Both the position numbers and the translations under genes were made by a program. Positions 1 to 7,451 of a stretch of 21,291 nucleotides of DNA are shown here, piece after piece. Positions within the stretch are counted from its first letter, which is position 1, and each line of letters starts with the position of its first letter. Below the pieces are notes generated by a model. It did not search any database and was not told where the DNA came from. It worked only from the letters and a program-made list of their open reading frames with translations. This DNA is from a virus, in IMG/VR virus record IMGVR_UViG_3300006924_003609, positions 1 to 21,291 of that record; one strand, given 5' to 3'.

Positions 1-4
1 CCTT

Positions 5-148
5 TTTCCCACCGTTCTTCCCGCCTTACTTCCCCCCGTTCTTCCCGCCCTTCTTCCCGCCTTACTTCCCCCCGTTCTTCCCGCCCTTCTTCCCACCGTT
101 CTTCCCACCGTTCTTCCCGCCTTACTTCCCACCGTACTTTCCCCCGGC
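5..148. repeat. 12-bp tandem repeat array (about 10 full units plus degenerate ends)
   Basis: Units of the form CTTCCC[A/G/C]CC[G/T/C]T[T/A] run in register from 17 to 136, with a partial unit before (5-16) and a decayed one after (137-148). Unit types repeat in a higher order, with three variants cycling twice between 17 and 88. Because 12 is a multiple of 3, whole frames stay open. The plus frame starting at base 2 reads Leu-Pro-[Thr/Ala/Pro]-[Val/Leu] repeats from the left edge to a TAG at 185-187. A minus frame reads Gly-Gly-Lys-[Asn/Lys/Tyr/stop], and in it the A/G/C variation falls on synonymous Gly third positions. The array could be the 3' end of an upstream plus-strand gene (stop TAG shared with the next -10 box) or a non-coding repeat. 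The sequence alone does not decide. Confidence 0.9.
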
Positions 149-161
149 GTTCAAGTAAGGA

Positions 162-190
162 TTGACTTCGCCGGGAGTGTGCGTTAGAAT
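162..190 (+). promoter_or_regulatory. Sigma70-type promoter, leaderless, for the first oxygenase gene
   Basis: TTGACT at 162-167, a 17-bp spacer and TAGAAT at 185-190. The ATG at 197 lies six bases after the -10 box, where transcription would normally start, so the mRNA should be leaderless. No Shine-Dalgarno sequence is visible upstream. Leaderless genes are common in actinobacteria (established); the start site here is inferred. Confidence 0.8.
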
Positions 191-196
191 AACGGT

Positions 197-835
197 ATGG
201 AAGAAGTTTCAATTATCCCTTCAGGGTACTTTGGTGACAGTTCTAACAACATCGTTGTGTTTGAAAATTTTATTGACCCTGACGATCTAAGTCTGGTTCA
301 GGCTTTCTTACCCACGATTGATGAATGGGACAACGGTAAAGATACGGAGTACGACGAGAACGGTGTATGCATTTATGATGCTGCCTATTGGAATGATCGT
401 ATGTGCAGTGGTGGGATTATAGGACGAAAGAATCCTGTGGTGTACCAGACTATTGAAAAATATATTGAAAAGATGGCCGGTAAAGTGCAGGAGTTTTTCA
501 ACGTTAAAGTGTCATCACGTAACCCTGTTTTGATGCGATGGTTTGAGGGTATTGAGCAACAGCCGCACGCTGACAAAGAGCTAAATTGCGGAAGCCCCAA
601 TCCTTTTCCCACGTATGACCTCAACTCTCTAATTTATTACAACGACGATTTTACTGGTGGGGAACTGTACTTCCCTGACCACGATATTGAAATTACCCCA
701 AAGCCAGGTTTGGCAGTAATGTTCGTAGGTGATCGAAACTATCTTCATGGGGTCCGCACGGTAACGAGTGGTGAACGCTGGACCACGCCGTCGTTTTATA
801 CTGTTGTGGAGAACTATAACGAGGGGGCCTGGTGA
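197..835 (+). CDS. Fe(II)/2-oxoglutarate-dependent oxygenase, prolyl-4-hydroxylase-like (oxygenase 1)
   Basis: A 212-residue cytoplasmic protein with the double-stranded beta-helix signature of Fe(II)/2OG oxygenases. The facial triad is His124-x-Asp126 (PHADKE) and His184 (YLHGV), and the 2OG-binding Arg194 is ten residues after the distal histidine (SGERW). Between them is the core strand pair YYNDDFTGGELYFP, typical of small prolyl-hydroxylase-like enzymes (PF13640 type). Family members couple decarboxylation of 2OG to hydroxylation of a substrate; the substrate here is unknown. The ATG follows a perfect leaderless promoter. The 3' end overlaps the next gene by GTGA, so the two are probably translationally coupled. 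The family call is firm; a role beyond oxidation is not. Confidence 0.85.
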   Translation: MEEVSIIPSGYFGDSSNNIVVFENFIDPDDLSLVQAFLPTIDEWDNGKDTEYDENGVCIYDAAYWNDRMCSGGIIGRKNPVVYQTIEKYIEKMAGKVQEFFNVKVSSRNPVLMRWFEGIEQQPHADKELNCGSPNPFPTYDLNSLIYYNDDFTGGELYFPDHDIEITPKPGLAVMFVGDRNYLHGVRTVTSGERWTTPSFYTVVENYNEGAW

Positions 836-1404
836 AAGAGCGAGATGGTGTAGTAGTTGTACCTGATTTTTTAGCTCCTGACACTGTTGCGCTGTTTACC
901 GAAGAAATATCCAAGCTCCCTCGTCACGATATTGAAGACCACTTATACGATAAGTGTGTTCAGATGGGTGAGAGCGATGTCTTGAGTCCCTTGATGGGAG
1001 ACTTAAGATCAAATGTTAAAGAGTTTATTGAAGACTACTATTCATGTGTGGTCGGGCATGAAGAACTAGCCTCGCTAGTTAGTGGGCTTCCCGGATGGGA
1101 GTTACAGCTTCACGCTGACACCCTTCAAGATACGGCCTTGAACTTAGGAACTTACGGAGGCTACCCCTCCCGTGACATTTCCACGCTTCTGTATTTTAAC
1201 GATCACGGCACCGATTTTACTGGTGGTGATCTTTTTATGCCGAATCAAGATTTGTTTATTTTTCCAAAAGCAGGGACACTGGTTGCGTTCCCAACAAGCG
1301 AAAAGTATCTGCATCAAGTGGCTAAAATTCAGTCTGGTGAGCGATTAAACATCACTACGTTTTGGCATGTCCTAGAAAGATTTGACTCTACCCGATACGT
1401 CTGA
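832..1404 (+). CDS. Fe(II)/2-oxoglutarate-dependent oxygenase (oxygenase 2)
   Basis: A 190-residue protein. The iron-binding His94-x-Asp96 (LHADT), distal His161 (YLHQV) and 2OG-binding Arg171 (SGERL) are all present, with the core LLYFNDHGTDFTGGDLFMP between them. It resembles the preceding gene closely in layout (same spacing of distal His to Arg, same FTGG turn), suggesting an old tandem duplication. The start is GTG, preceded by GAGGGGG at 821-827, and it overlaps the previous stop codon. It is one of the shortest oxygenases in the cluster, close to a bare catalytic core, so substrate selection may depend on a partner. The substrate is unknown. Confidence 0.83.
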   Translation: MKERDGVVVVPDFLAPDTVALFTEEISKLPRHDIEDHLYDKCVQMGESDVLSPLMGDLRSNVKEFIEDYYSCVVGHEELASLVSGLPGWELQLHADTLQDTALNLGTYGGYPSRDISTLLYFNDHGTDFTGGDLFMPNQDLFIFPKAGTLVAFPTSEKYLHQVAKIQSGERLNITTFWHVLERFDSTRYV

Positions 1405-1410
1405 TACGAT
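1382..1410 (+). promoter_or_regulatory. Leaderless promoter for oxygenase 3
   Basis: TTGACT at 1382-1387, 17-bp spacer, TACGAT at 1405-1410, then six bases to the ATG at 1417. The -35 box lies inside the 3' end of the preceding gene, so oxygenase 3 can be transcribed separately from the first two genes. Confidence 0.75.
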
Positions 1411-1416
1411 AACAGC

Positions 1417-2286
1417 ATGAGTTACGGTAACTATAGCGCAGCATCCGAGTTTGACTATGAATATATTGGTAATCCACAGTTGGGGATTGTTGTTTACAAA
1501 AACTGTTTAGATGGAGTAGACTACGTTCCTGACCGTTTACATGCTGCGCTCGATGATAGTTCACACGATTACTTTAAGTGGCACGAGTCGTTAGTGGGTG
1601 AGGGCGTAAAAATGCCTGAGTACCGGGATTGTACCGACTTTAAGATGGCTGAGGAGTACATCCCTAATACGCCGCCTTCATTTTCGGAGATCAACAATGT
1701 GTACACAGATGTTGCGGGCCGGATTAAGTCTGGATTGAATCACTATCAGAGCATGTACAACATTACTATGCGCTACATGGAGGCAATCAACTTTGTTCGG
1801 TACGGGCCAGGGGAGCACTTCGCAGTGCATACTGACCACGGATTTTCTTACATTTGTACGGTATCTAACATTGTGTACTTTAATGACGGGTACGAGGGTG
1901 GGGAGCTACACTTTCCGCTGCTGGACATTTCGTATAAGCCTGAAGCGGGTGATTCAATATTTTTCCCTTCAACGTACATCTACGCTCATGCATCTCTGCC
2001 GGTGACATCAGGGTTCAAATACGCTGCGGTAACAATGTTTGACTACAACGATGACTCACATCAGCATGGTGGGTTCTCACGAGACTTCGGGCAGTCTTCT
2101 GAGCAACCTGCTCAGCCTGCCTTCCCTGAGGGCGGTCAGACACAGCCTGAAAGTAGCCCGACACAGGTAGCCGCCTTTGATGAAGAGCAGTTACGCAAAA
2201 TTATTTACGATGAGATTCACAAGTACGCTGTTGCTAGTTGGGAAGCCAATCAGGGCTACACACAAGATCAGATGAGGAAACAATGA
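1417..2286 (+). CDS. Fe(II)/2-oxoglutarate-dependent oxygenase with Gln/Pro-rich C-terminal extension (oxygenase 3)
   Basis: A 289-residue protein. The catalytic core is His138-x-Asp140 (VHTDH) and His191 (YAHASL), with the strand NIVYFNDGYEGGELHFP between them. The position that holds the 2OG-binding Arg in its neighbours is Lys201 here (TSGFKYA); Lys can bind the 2OG carboxylate in some families. After residue about 210 comes a Gln/Pro/Ser-rich, probably disordered linker, then a short charged helix (about 255-275) that may be a docking element. The gene has its own leaderless promoter and ends in an ATGA overlap with the next gene, coupling it to the uncharacterised block downstream. Confidence 0.82.
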   Translation: MSYGNYSAASEFDYEYIGNPQLGIVVYKNCLDGVDYVPDRLHAALDDSSHDYFKWHESLVGEGVKMPEYRDCTDFKMAEEYIPNTPPSFSEINNVYTDVAGRIKSGLNHYQSMYNITMRYMEAINFVRYGPGEHFAVHTDHGFSYICTVSNIVYFNDGYEGGELHFPLLDISYKPEAGDSIFFPSTYIYAHASLPVTSGFKYAAVTMFDYNDDSHQHGGFSRDFGQSSEQPAQPAFPEGGQTQPESSPTQVAAFDEEQLRKIIYDEIHKYAVASWEANQGYTQDQMRKQ

Positions 2287-3011
2287 GCAAACTAACTCTT
2301 TTGCGTACCCATCAAGGTTCGCCGGAGATTCAACAGTCACGGCTTATGCGTGGCTGGATGGACGACACTTACAATAAACACGCTTACCGCTGCTTGCCTT
2401 TGTCTATGGCAAATGTGAACGGTTGGGAAATTTTGTTACCGTGTGATGTTGTCGTAAAGTGGGATGGGGGTGACACTGTTCCCACACTTGTCTCGGGCGG
2501 AGAGTACAACAACCGTATGGTTGCGGACTGCAATAAGATAGGCATGGTCGATTTTCCGTTGGGTTGGGCATTCAATACTGACGAGGGCTATCATACGTGG
2601 GTAACTGGGTCCCCTAACTATTTTGTAGAGGGCGCTGTCCCGCTGTCTTCAATCATCCCTAGCGACTGGTGGCCGGATGAAGTTCCAACGGCTTGGAAAC
2701 TGACGGAGCCAGGTAAAGAGGTTGTGTTTCCTAAGGGTATGCCGTTCGCATTCTTTTTCGTTTTTGATACAAACCTTATGCCTGCTATTGAGTGTAATGT
2801 TGAGAATTTATGGGATAAGCCCGATTTGATGGAAAGCCGTATGCGCTACAGCGAGGCCAAGATGAAGAAGATGCAGGAAGCGCCGTGGACTTGGATGAAC
2901 GGAATCCGTACAGGGTTAGACGAGCAAGGCAATCAGATTGGCCCACGCTACGAGGGGTCCGTGAAATTAGACGTACCAGAAGTGCCGGAGGTATCATGGC
3001 ATACGCAATGA
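2283..3011 (+). CDS. Uncharacterised 242-residue protein (possibly DUF6065-like)
   Basis: The start was set at the ATG that overlaps the previous stop (ATGA), preceded by GAGGAAA; an in-frame GTG/ATG further upstream would run far into the oxygenase gene. The protein is soluble, Trp- and Pro-rich and has no signal peptide. Recognisable segments are NVNGWEILLPCDV followed by VKWDGG near residues 40-65 and FPKGMPFAFFFVFD near 150. From memory the pattern resembles the uncharacterised DUF6065 family, but this could not be verified. It lies between an oxygenase and two small genes, all tightly overlapping, so it is likely a functional partner in the same pathway. No catalytic motif is visible. 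Confidence 0.75.
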   Translation: MSKLTLLRTHQGSPEIQQSRLMRGWMDDTYNKHAYRCLPLSMANVNGWEILLPCDVVVKWDGGDTVPTLVSGGEYNNRMVADCNKIGMVDFPLGWAFNTDEGYHTWVTGSPNYFVEGAVPLSSIIPSDWWPDEVPTAWKLTEPGKEVVFPKGMPFAFFFVFDTNLMPAIECNVENLWDKPDLMESRMRYSEAKMKKMQEAPWTWMNGIRTGLDEQGNQIGPRYEGSVKLDVPEVPEVSWHTQ

Positions 3012-3358
3012 ATGTACACACCCCTCTGGGTATTGAGAAGTTCTTGTTGGATTTACCCACGGAAGATAACTGTGGGAGCGCCCACATGCTTAAGGGTAGT
3101 TTAGATTTTACTTCGTTCAACAAAATGAATGAGACTTATGTTTTATCTGCATTTACTGAGGTCCCATTTAGCTGCTTGGTTAGAGTACAGTGTACACCTA
3201 GTGATGAAACGTTGACCGGGGTTGTTGAGATTGGTGATAGTGACACAGGCGAAATCATGTTCTCGTGCCCTATCGACGGACAAGTTTCTAGCAATCCGCA
3301 TCCTTGGATTGATCAACATGCTGCTTGGAGCGAAAAATATAAATGGAGGGACCAATGA
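2996..3358 (+). CDS. Hypothetical protein, 120 aa
   Basis: The start is the ATG at 2996, five bases after a good GCCGGAG ribosome-binding site, inside the 3' end of the previous gene. Longer in-frame starts would overlap that gene by more than 100 bases. The 120-residue soluble protein has predicted mixed beta structure and cysteines at about 22, 59, 64 and 85, but no recognised metal-binding or catalytic motif. The 3' end forms an ATGA overlap with the peroxidase-like gene, so the two are probably made together. Function unknown. Confidence 0.72.
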   Translation: MAYAMNVHTPLGIEKFLLDLPTEDNCGSAHMLKGSLDFTSFNKMNETYVLSAFTEVPFSCLVRVQCTPSDETLTGVVEIGDSDTGEIMFSCPIDGQVSSNPHPWIDQHAAWSEKYKWRDQ

Positions 3359-3972
3359 GCGTTTATGATGTGCAGATGAAGTCAATTGATGGCGAAGCAG
3401 ACTTCATGCAACAATTTGATGGTAAGGTGACGCTGGTCGTGAACATTGTGTCAAAGTTGGGGTATACTCCCCAGTGCAGCACCTTCTGGTCTTTTGGACG
3501 CACGACACGCCAGTTGTGGCAGTTACAGAAAGTTCATGACGAGTTTAAAGATCGTGGGTTTAGCGTTGTTGGCTTCCCCTGCAATCAGTTCGGGCAGATG
3601 GAGCCTGGTGAAAACGAGGAGATTTCTGAGTGGGTAAAGCAGACGTATCCATTTGTTAATTTTCCGCTGTCTGAAAAAATTGAAGTTAACGGTAAGGGCG
3701 GAAGTCTAGTGTACTCTGCTTTACTGGGTAACGTGACCCGTGTTAAGGATGCGTCTCCTGCCGACACTTCAGAGGCGGCATATTTAGGCTGGAACAAGTC
3801 GGGTGGTGCAGTCGCCCGTATTCCGCACAGTTGGGAAAAGTTTGTTGTCAGCAGGAGCGGTGAGATGATTACTCGTTTCAATTGGCAGAGCGATCCGCTA
3901 GACGACGTTCCTCTAACTACTGGTGAAAGTTGGACAATCCGAGAGTGCATTGACGAGGTACTGGACTACTAA
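3355..3972 (+). CDS. Glutathione-peroxidase-like protein with degenerate active site
   Basis: A 205-residue thioredoxin-fold protein with clear family landmarks: LVVNIVSKLGYTPQ (residues 27-40), GFPCNQFGQMEPGENEEI (73-90) and a PHSWEKFVVSRSGEMITRF segment (157-175). In active enzymes the first landmark is NVASK[Cys/Sec]GxT; here the peroxidatic residue is Leu35. The usual Trp-Asn of WNFEKF is His158-Ser159, and only Gln78 of the catalytic tetrad is kept. Cys41 and Cys76 remain. An insertion after residue 41 lengthens it beyond the usual 160-180 residues. Classical peroxidase activity is therefore unlikely; it may be a binding or regulatory pseudoenzyme, or use Cys41. Start: ATG at 3355 after GGAGGG, overlapping the previous stop. 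Confidence 0.8.
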   Translation: MSVYDVQMKSIDGEADFMQQFDGKVTLVVNIVSKLGYTPQCSTFWSFGRTTRQLWQLQKVHDEFKDRGFSVVGFPCNQFGQMEPGENEEISEWVKQTYPFVNFPLSEKIEVNGKGGSLVYSALLGNVTRVKDASPADTSEAAYLGWNKSGGAVARIPHSWEKFVVSRSGEMITRFNWQSDPLDDVPLTTGESWTIRECIDEVLDY

Positions 3973-3976
3973 ACGG

Positions 3977-3982
3977 TATAAT
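3977..3982 (+). promoter_or_regulatory. Candidate -10 box (TATAAT) upstream of the 283-aa gene
   Basis: A consensus TATAAT in the 32-bp gap after the peroxidase-like gene, followed by GAAAGG (3992-3997) and the ATG at 4005. The nearest -35-like sequence, TTGACG at 3950-3955, is 21 bp away, which is too far for a standard promoter. This may be a weak or activator-dependent promoter. Confidence 0.4.
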
Positions 3983-4004
3983 AGTAGTAGCGAAAGGTAC
4001 TTTT

Positions 4005-4856
4005 ATGCGTTTAAGAAACAGTGTGCAGAAAATTGCGCTTGAAGATAAGTTGAGTCGGCTTCGTCCATTTTTAGAACAGTCTATGCGGCTGGAGGGTATT
4101 GATCCTGACGAGTATCCAGATGTTCAGGATTTAATTGATACAATTCCGGGCATGATGCCCATCATTAATGATGGCGATCCAGTTAGATTCAGAGGAGGTT
4201 ATAGGCTGTGGGCGTCGGTGCCACGTACCGACCATCCCGATCATTGGATGAATGCGCTGTGCTCTTCTACAGAGACGCATATGCCTATGACCGTAGACGA
4301 GTTATATGGTAGAGAAGACTACAAGTCTACTGTTCTGGACCACACGGGTTCTGATTTTCTGAGAATGATTGAAAAGCATTTAACTCTGTTACACCACGAA
4401 GGGCTGGCTCATATCATTTATACGCAAGTTGACTCTGATGTGGGTGCAGGAATTATTGAAAAGTTACAGATGACTCATCCGTACACTGCTGCCTGCTCTT
4501 TGCATGAGTTCTTTAAACTTTTACTGGAGTGGCAGTGGGCTTTGCTGTACGCAGATAACACCGAGCCGGTTGCTCAGTTAGCAAGTGACGTGTTGGAGTA
4601 TTTTGAATTGCATGTTGACGAAGAGGATTCTAACGAAATTGTTCGGGATTTGATGGCTCTTCCCGATATGCAGGTGGCACAATATGTGAGAACGGGGGAG
4701 TGTTCTCTGAATCAAGTTACCCCCGACATGCCTTTGTCTTTCAGGCTCTGGGCGGCAACGAAGAATCTGATGGAAGAGCCTCGCCCGATACTTGCGCAAC
4801 TATACATTGATTGTGTATCATATAAGAACATCGAGAAAGATTTAGGAAGATTGTGA
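4005..4856 (+). CDS. Hypothetical protein, 283 aa
   Basis: A soluble, acidic, mostly alpha-helical protein starting at an ATG with GAAAGG eight bases upstream. No family was recognised. Visible features are a His-containing helix (MIEKHLTLLHHEGLAH, about residues 121-136), several Asp/Glu-rich loops, and scattered Trp residues around 175-180 and 250. There is no signal peptide or membrane segment. It is the largest unknown gene in the block between the two groups of oxygenases and may have its own weak promoter. The helical His/Glu-rich character could suit metal binding, but no defined motif supports that. Confidence 0.8.
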   Translation: MRLRNSVQKIALEDKLSRLRPFLEQSMRLEGIDPDEYPDVQDLIDTIPGMMPIINDGDPVRFRGGYRLWASVPRTDHPDHWMNALCSSTETHMPMTVDELYGREDYKSTVLDHTGSDFLRMIEKHLTLLHHEGLAHIIYTQVDSDVGAGIIEKLQMTHPYTAACSLHEFFKLLLEWQWALLYADNTEPVAQLASDVLEYFELHVDEEDSNEIVRDLMALPDMQVAQYVRTGECSLNQVTPDMPLSFRLWAATKNLMEEPRPILAQLYIDCVSYKNIEKDLGRL

Positions 4857-4863
4857 GAAACCT

Positions 4864-5082
4864 ATGGCTGTAACAGTTTCCGATGCCCAGCGGCAAAAAG
4901 CTAAAGAAAAAGCAATGGATTTTTTAAATCAAAACATTGTGTCTATGGCGATGATGCTGAACATTGATCCGAGCACACTAACGTCAAGCTATGTTATTCC
5001 GGTGTCCGAGAATGACACTGATTACCCTGCGTATCGTTCGCTTTTGACGATGGTAGGCAACTTGGAAGCCTTGGAATCATGA
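4864..5082 (+). CDS. Small hypothetical protein, 72 aa
   Basis: A helical, soluble protein of 72 residues, beginning seven bases after the stop of the previous gene. The ribosome-binding site is weak (GTGAGAAA). The N-terminal third is rich in Lys/Gln/Ala and likely helical. The 3' end makes an ATGA overlap with the next gene. No homology recognised. Its position in an unbroken chain of overlapping genes is the main support for it being real. Confidence 0.65.
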   Translation: MAVTVSDAQRQKAKEKAMDFLNQNIVSMAMMLNIDPSTLTSSYVIPVSENDTDYPAYRSLLTMVGNLEALES

Positions 5083-5354
5083 AGAAGTATGTCGTCGTTG
5101 ATAGCTCCGTGGAGCGAGAGGCCGCAGCAGACGGTGTAGATATTAACGCCTTTGGGGAGTCTGACCAAGGCCCAGAGCCGACAGACGCTTCTCGGGTGTC
5201 TGAAGAGCCTGTAAAGTTCGATTCGTCCACGACTGCGTGGAATGTGCCTTCGGGCGAGGGCTTCCTTTGTCATTTCTACTCCGGTGACACTGATCCGTTA
5301 AGGACTTCTTTACCGTTGTCCGCTGAGAGCTTAGACGAGTTTGCCGATGAGTAG
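5079..5354 (+). CDS. Small acidic hypothetical protein, 91 aa
   Basis: A strongly acidic protein with many Asp/Glu/Ser residues, probably partly disordered between residues 20 and 50. It begins with the hydrophobic stretch KKYVVVDSS and has a more hydrophobic middle (WNVPSGEGFLCHFYSG). No motif recognised. The start codon overlaps the previous stop (ATGA), and its 3' end overlaps the next gene by eight bases, indicating coupled translation. Confidence 0.65.
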   Translation: MKKYVVVDSSVEREAAADGVDINAFGESDQGPEPTDASRVSEEPVKFDSSTTAWNVPSGEGFLCHFYSGDTDPLRTSLPLSAESLDEFADE

Positions 5355-5646
5355 GGTTGGGAATGCAAGTTCACCGGCTTATAATGCTGTAGCAGATTTG
5401 GCGCATGTGGAGCGAGAGTTAATTACGGTGATGTACTCTCTCGGCATGAATACAGAAACTATTTCGTCTTCTTCGTTTGATGAGATCGTTGCTGGTATTA
5501 AATCAACCTTCCCTTTCATTCGTTTAGAGCAGGGCCACACATTAGCTTCTAACGATGCATTGAAGGAAATTAACGTGTTATTGATGGTGAATGTGCGGCG
5601 ACTGTGGCATCGCTGGCAGCTAGCGGAGAGTATTGTTAATGGATAA
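5347..5646 (+). CDS. Small hypothetical protein, 99 aa
   Basis: The ATG at 5347 is chosen over a TTG two codons upstream. The protein is helical, with a Ser-rich turn around residues 39-43 and a Trp/Arg-rich C-terminal helix (LLMVNVRRLWHRWQLAE, about 77-93). No family recognised. It overlaps both neighbours by eight bases. The amphipathic basic C-terminal helix could be an interaction surface, but no specific role can be argued. Confidence 0.65.
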   Translation: MSRVGNASSPAYNAVADLAHVERELITVMYSLGMNTETISSSSFDEIVAGIKSTFPFIRLEQGHTLASNDALKEINVLLMVNVRRLWHRWQLAESIVNG

Positions 5647-6382
5647 GATTCTAGGTAATAAGTTTTTAATTGCGAACGCACTGACTTACGAGTTTTCCAA
5701 AAACGCATCTCAGGAGCTTGACTACGATTTCTTTTCGGTGCATGATGATATTGTCCGGGCGGTTAACGCTGACTGGCGCTCTAAGAATCTTGACCGTCGT
5801 TCAATTGCGGTCGGCACCGACTTTTATATGCATGTGTGGGACTTGCTATCAGGCAAAGTTGCGGGCTGGAAAGAGATGGTTTACATTTCCACTGGTATCT
5901 ACTCGCAGATGGTTGTCGATTTGATTAAACCGACTTCGGCGTTAGTTGCGTCACCCGATAGAAACTTTGACTTTGTTTCAGATTTAAACAGAAGGGGGTG
6001 TGCTTTAACTTTCTTAAATAACGATTGTTTACAGGCTTTTGAGGCGCATGTTCTCACACACCCTGAATACAAGTTCACTGGAGATTACACTGTAATTGAG
6101 TATGCCGAATTAGAAGCAATGACAGAGCCACAGTTTGATTTCGTTCACATGCACTCACCTGACCTTACTCTTAATCCTGCGCTGATCGGGAAGATTGTTG
6201 ATATTACAAATTCCGGTGGGGCGCTGTATCTTTCAGGCGTGAACGAAATGATGCGTCTCTACTCTCCTGACTACTACATTGAGCCGTTGTACGACTTGTA
6301 CGAGGCGCTTGATGAACGCACAGACATTACAAGCTACCATATCCCTCATGCAATTGGGTTCCAAATTTTAGTAAAGAAGTAA
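5639..6382 (+). CDS. Possible Rossmann-fold (SAM methyltransferase-like) protein, 247 aa
   Basis: Starts at the ATG at 5639, eight bases after GCGGAGAG. The C-terminal half alternates hydrophobic strands and helices as in class I methyltransferases: FDFVHMHSPDL (about 166-176), a helix, then VDITNSGGALYLSGVNEMMRLY (about 187-208), resembling the motif IV strand and the GG turn before strand 5. The glycine-rich SAM-binding loop (GxGxG) is not obvious; ALVASPDRNFDFV near 100 occupies a similar place. It could be a diverged methyltransferase or a non-catalytic Rossmann protein. It ends one base before the next oxygenase gene, so a joint role in modification is plausible. Confidence 0.6.
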   Translation: MDKILGNKFLIANALTYEFSKNASQELDYDFFSVHDDIVRAVNADWRSKNLDRRSIAVGTDFYMHVWDLLSGKVAGWKEMVYISTGIYSQMVVDLIKPTSALVASPDRNFDFVSDLNRRGCALTFLNNDCLQAFEAHVLTHPEYKFTGDYTVIEYAELEAMTEPQFDFVHMHSPDLTLNPALIGKIVDITNSGGALYLSGVNEMMRLYSPDYYIEPLYDLYEALDERTDITSYHIPHAIGFQILVKK

Positions 6383-6383
6383 C

Positions 6384-7451
6384 ATGACCGACGACAATGT
6401 TCAGCCCGACGATTGGCGTAGTGGGGACCCCCATCCCGACACACCTGTTATTGATGATGCTGCTCTCAAGGAAATTGGTGAGTTTGAGGTAGAGGACTTG
6501 GGCGGCGGTGTTATGGTGTTCAGAAAGGCCGTTACAGGAGATACAGAAGAAGTATTCAAGTATATTGATGCACAGTCCGAGGTATCTCATCAGAACAGGT
6601 GGGAGTATATTGTTGGTGAGGACGGGGAAAAGTATGGCATCAACGAAGATGGTTTTAGATATCGGCCTGAAGATATTCCTGCAACACCCGTTCGGTTACT
6701 TCACCCTGTAACAAAAGACACGCCGGATGTCCCACGTGAGTTTTTTCACGGCATGGAGGACACGATTTACAAAGCGCTTCTGCGTTATATCGACTACTTC
6801 CCGCTGCTTGTTGGGTGCGTGTGGTGGAAAAATCGGGGGCACATTCTTCGTTATGCCGATGAAGGTATCTTGGGCGCTCACTGCGATAATGATACAAACT
6901 ATAAAGTAACCGAGGGCGTGCGTTATATGCCTCGTGGGCAGATGGCCGCACGGCAGACTTGTGGATGCCTAGTGTATCTAAACGACTCTGTTGAGAGTGA
7001 AGACGAGTTAGACGGTACAAACTTTACTGGCGGAATGCTAGAGTTCTTTCATCTGGGTATTGAGTACAAGCCCAAGAAAGGCGACATCGTATTTTTCCCA
7101 ACGAATTACATGGCGTCCCATCAGGTAAGCCGAATGGACGCTGGGGTACGTTATACTTATCTATCTTTCTTTGGTCAAGGCTCTCCGCACCAAGAAGGAA
7201 ACATCAATATCGTAGAGCCAGACGACAGCTTTCAGTGGTGTCCCGCAATGTGGATGAATAACATTTACGATGATTATGAGCGGTACTGCAAGTCTGACTA
7301 TTCTCGCTTTTCTACGGGCGAGGAACAGAACATCGGGATCAATCCCGTGTATCAGGGGCGGTGTGTGGCCCAGTACGGGGATACTCACGAGGCCGAAGAA
7401 CTTGACGGGGCGGCTAACTGTGGTACGGAGGGTGCGCCGATTGAGCCATGA
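6384..7451 (+). CDS. Fe(II)/2-oxoglutarate-dependent oxygenase, paralogue family A (oxygenase 4)
   Basis: At 355 residues, the largest oxygenase here. The triad is His166-x-Asp168 (GAHCDND) and His246 (MASHQV); 2OG-binding Arg256 lies in DAGVRYTYL. Family A landmarks shared with three other genes in this window are an N-terminal EDLGGGVMVFRKAV (37-50), ALLRYIDYFP (131-140), WWKNRGHILRYADEG (147-161) and FFGQGSPH (262-269). An acidic insertion lies between the core strands (about 200-213). The C-terminal 90 residues are acidic and may be a separate interaction region. The ATG follows AAAGAAG and lies one base after the previous stop. Confidence 0.85.
   Translation: MTDDNVQPDDWRSGDPHPDTPVIDDAALKEIGEFEVEDLGGGVMVFRKAVTGDTEEVFKYIDAQSEVSHQNRWEYIVGEDGEKYGINEDGFRYRPEDIPATPVRLLHPVTKDTPDVPREFFHGMEDTIYKALLRYIDYFPLLVGCVWWKNRGHILRYADEGILGAHCDNDTNYKVTEGVRYMPRGQMAARQTCGCLVYLNDSVESEDELDGTNFTGGMLEFFHLGIEYKPKKGDIVFFPTNYMASHQVSRMDAGVRYTYLSFFGQGSPHQEGNINIVEPDDSFQWCPAMWMNNIYDDYERYCKSDYSRFSTGEEQNIGINPVYQGRCVAQYGDTHEAEELDGAANCGTEGAPIEP

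Noticed and set aside
1-148. CRISPR array
   Set aside because: The 12-bp units are adjacent with no spacers; this is a simple tandem repeat.
2785-3950. Minus-strand frames of 80-121 aa
   Set aside because: Antisense shadows of the tightly overlapping plus-strand genes, without start signals.
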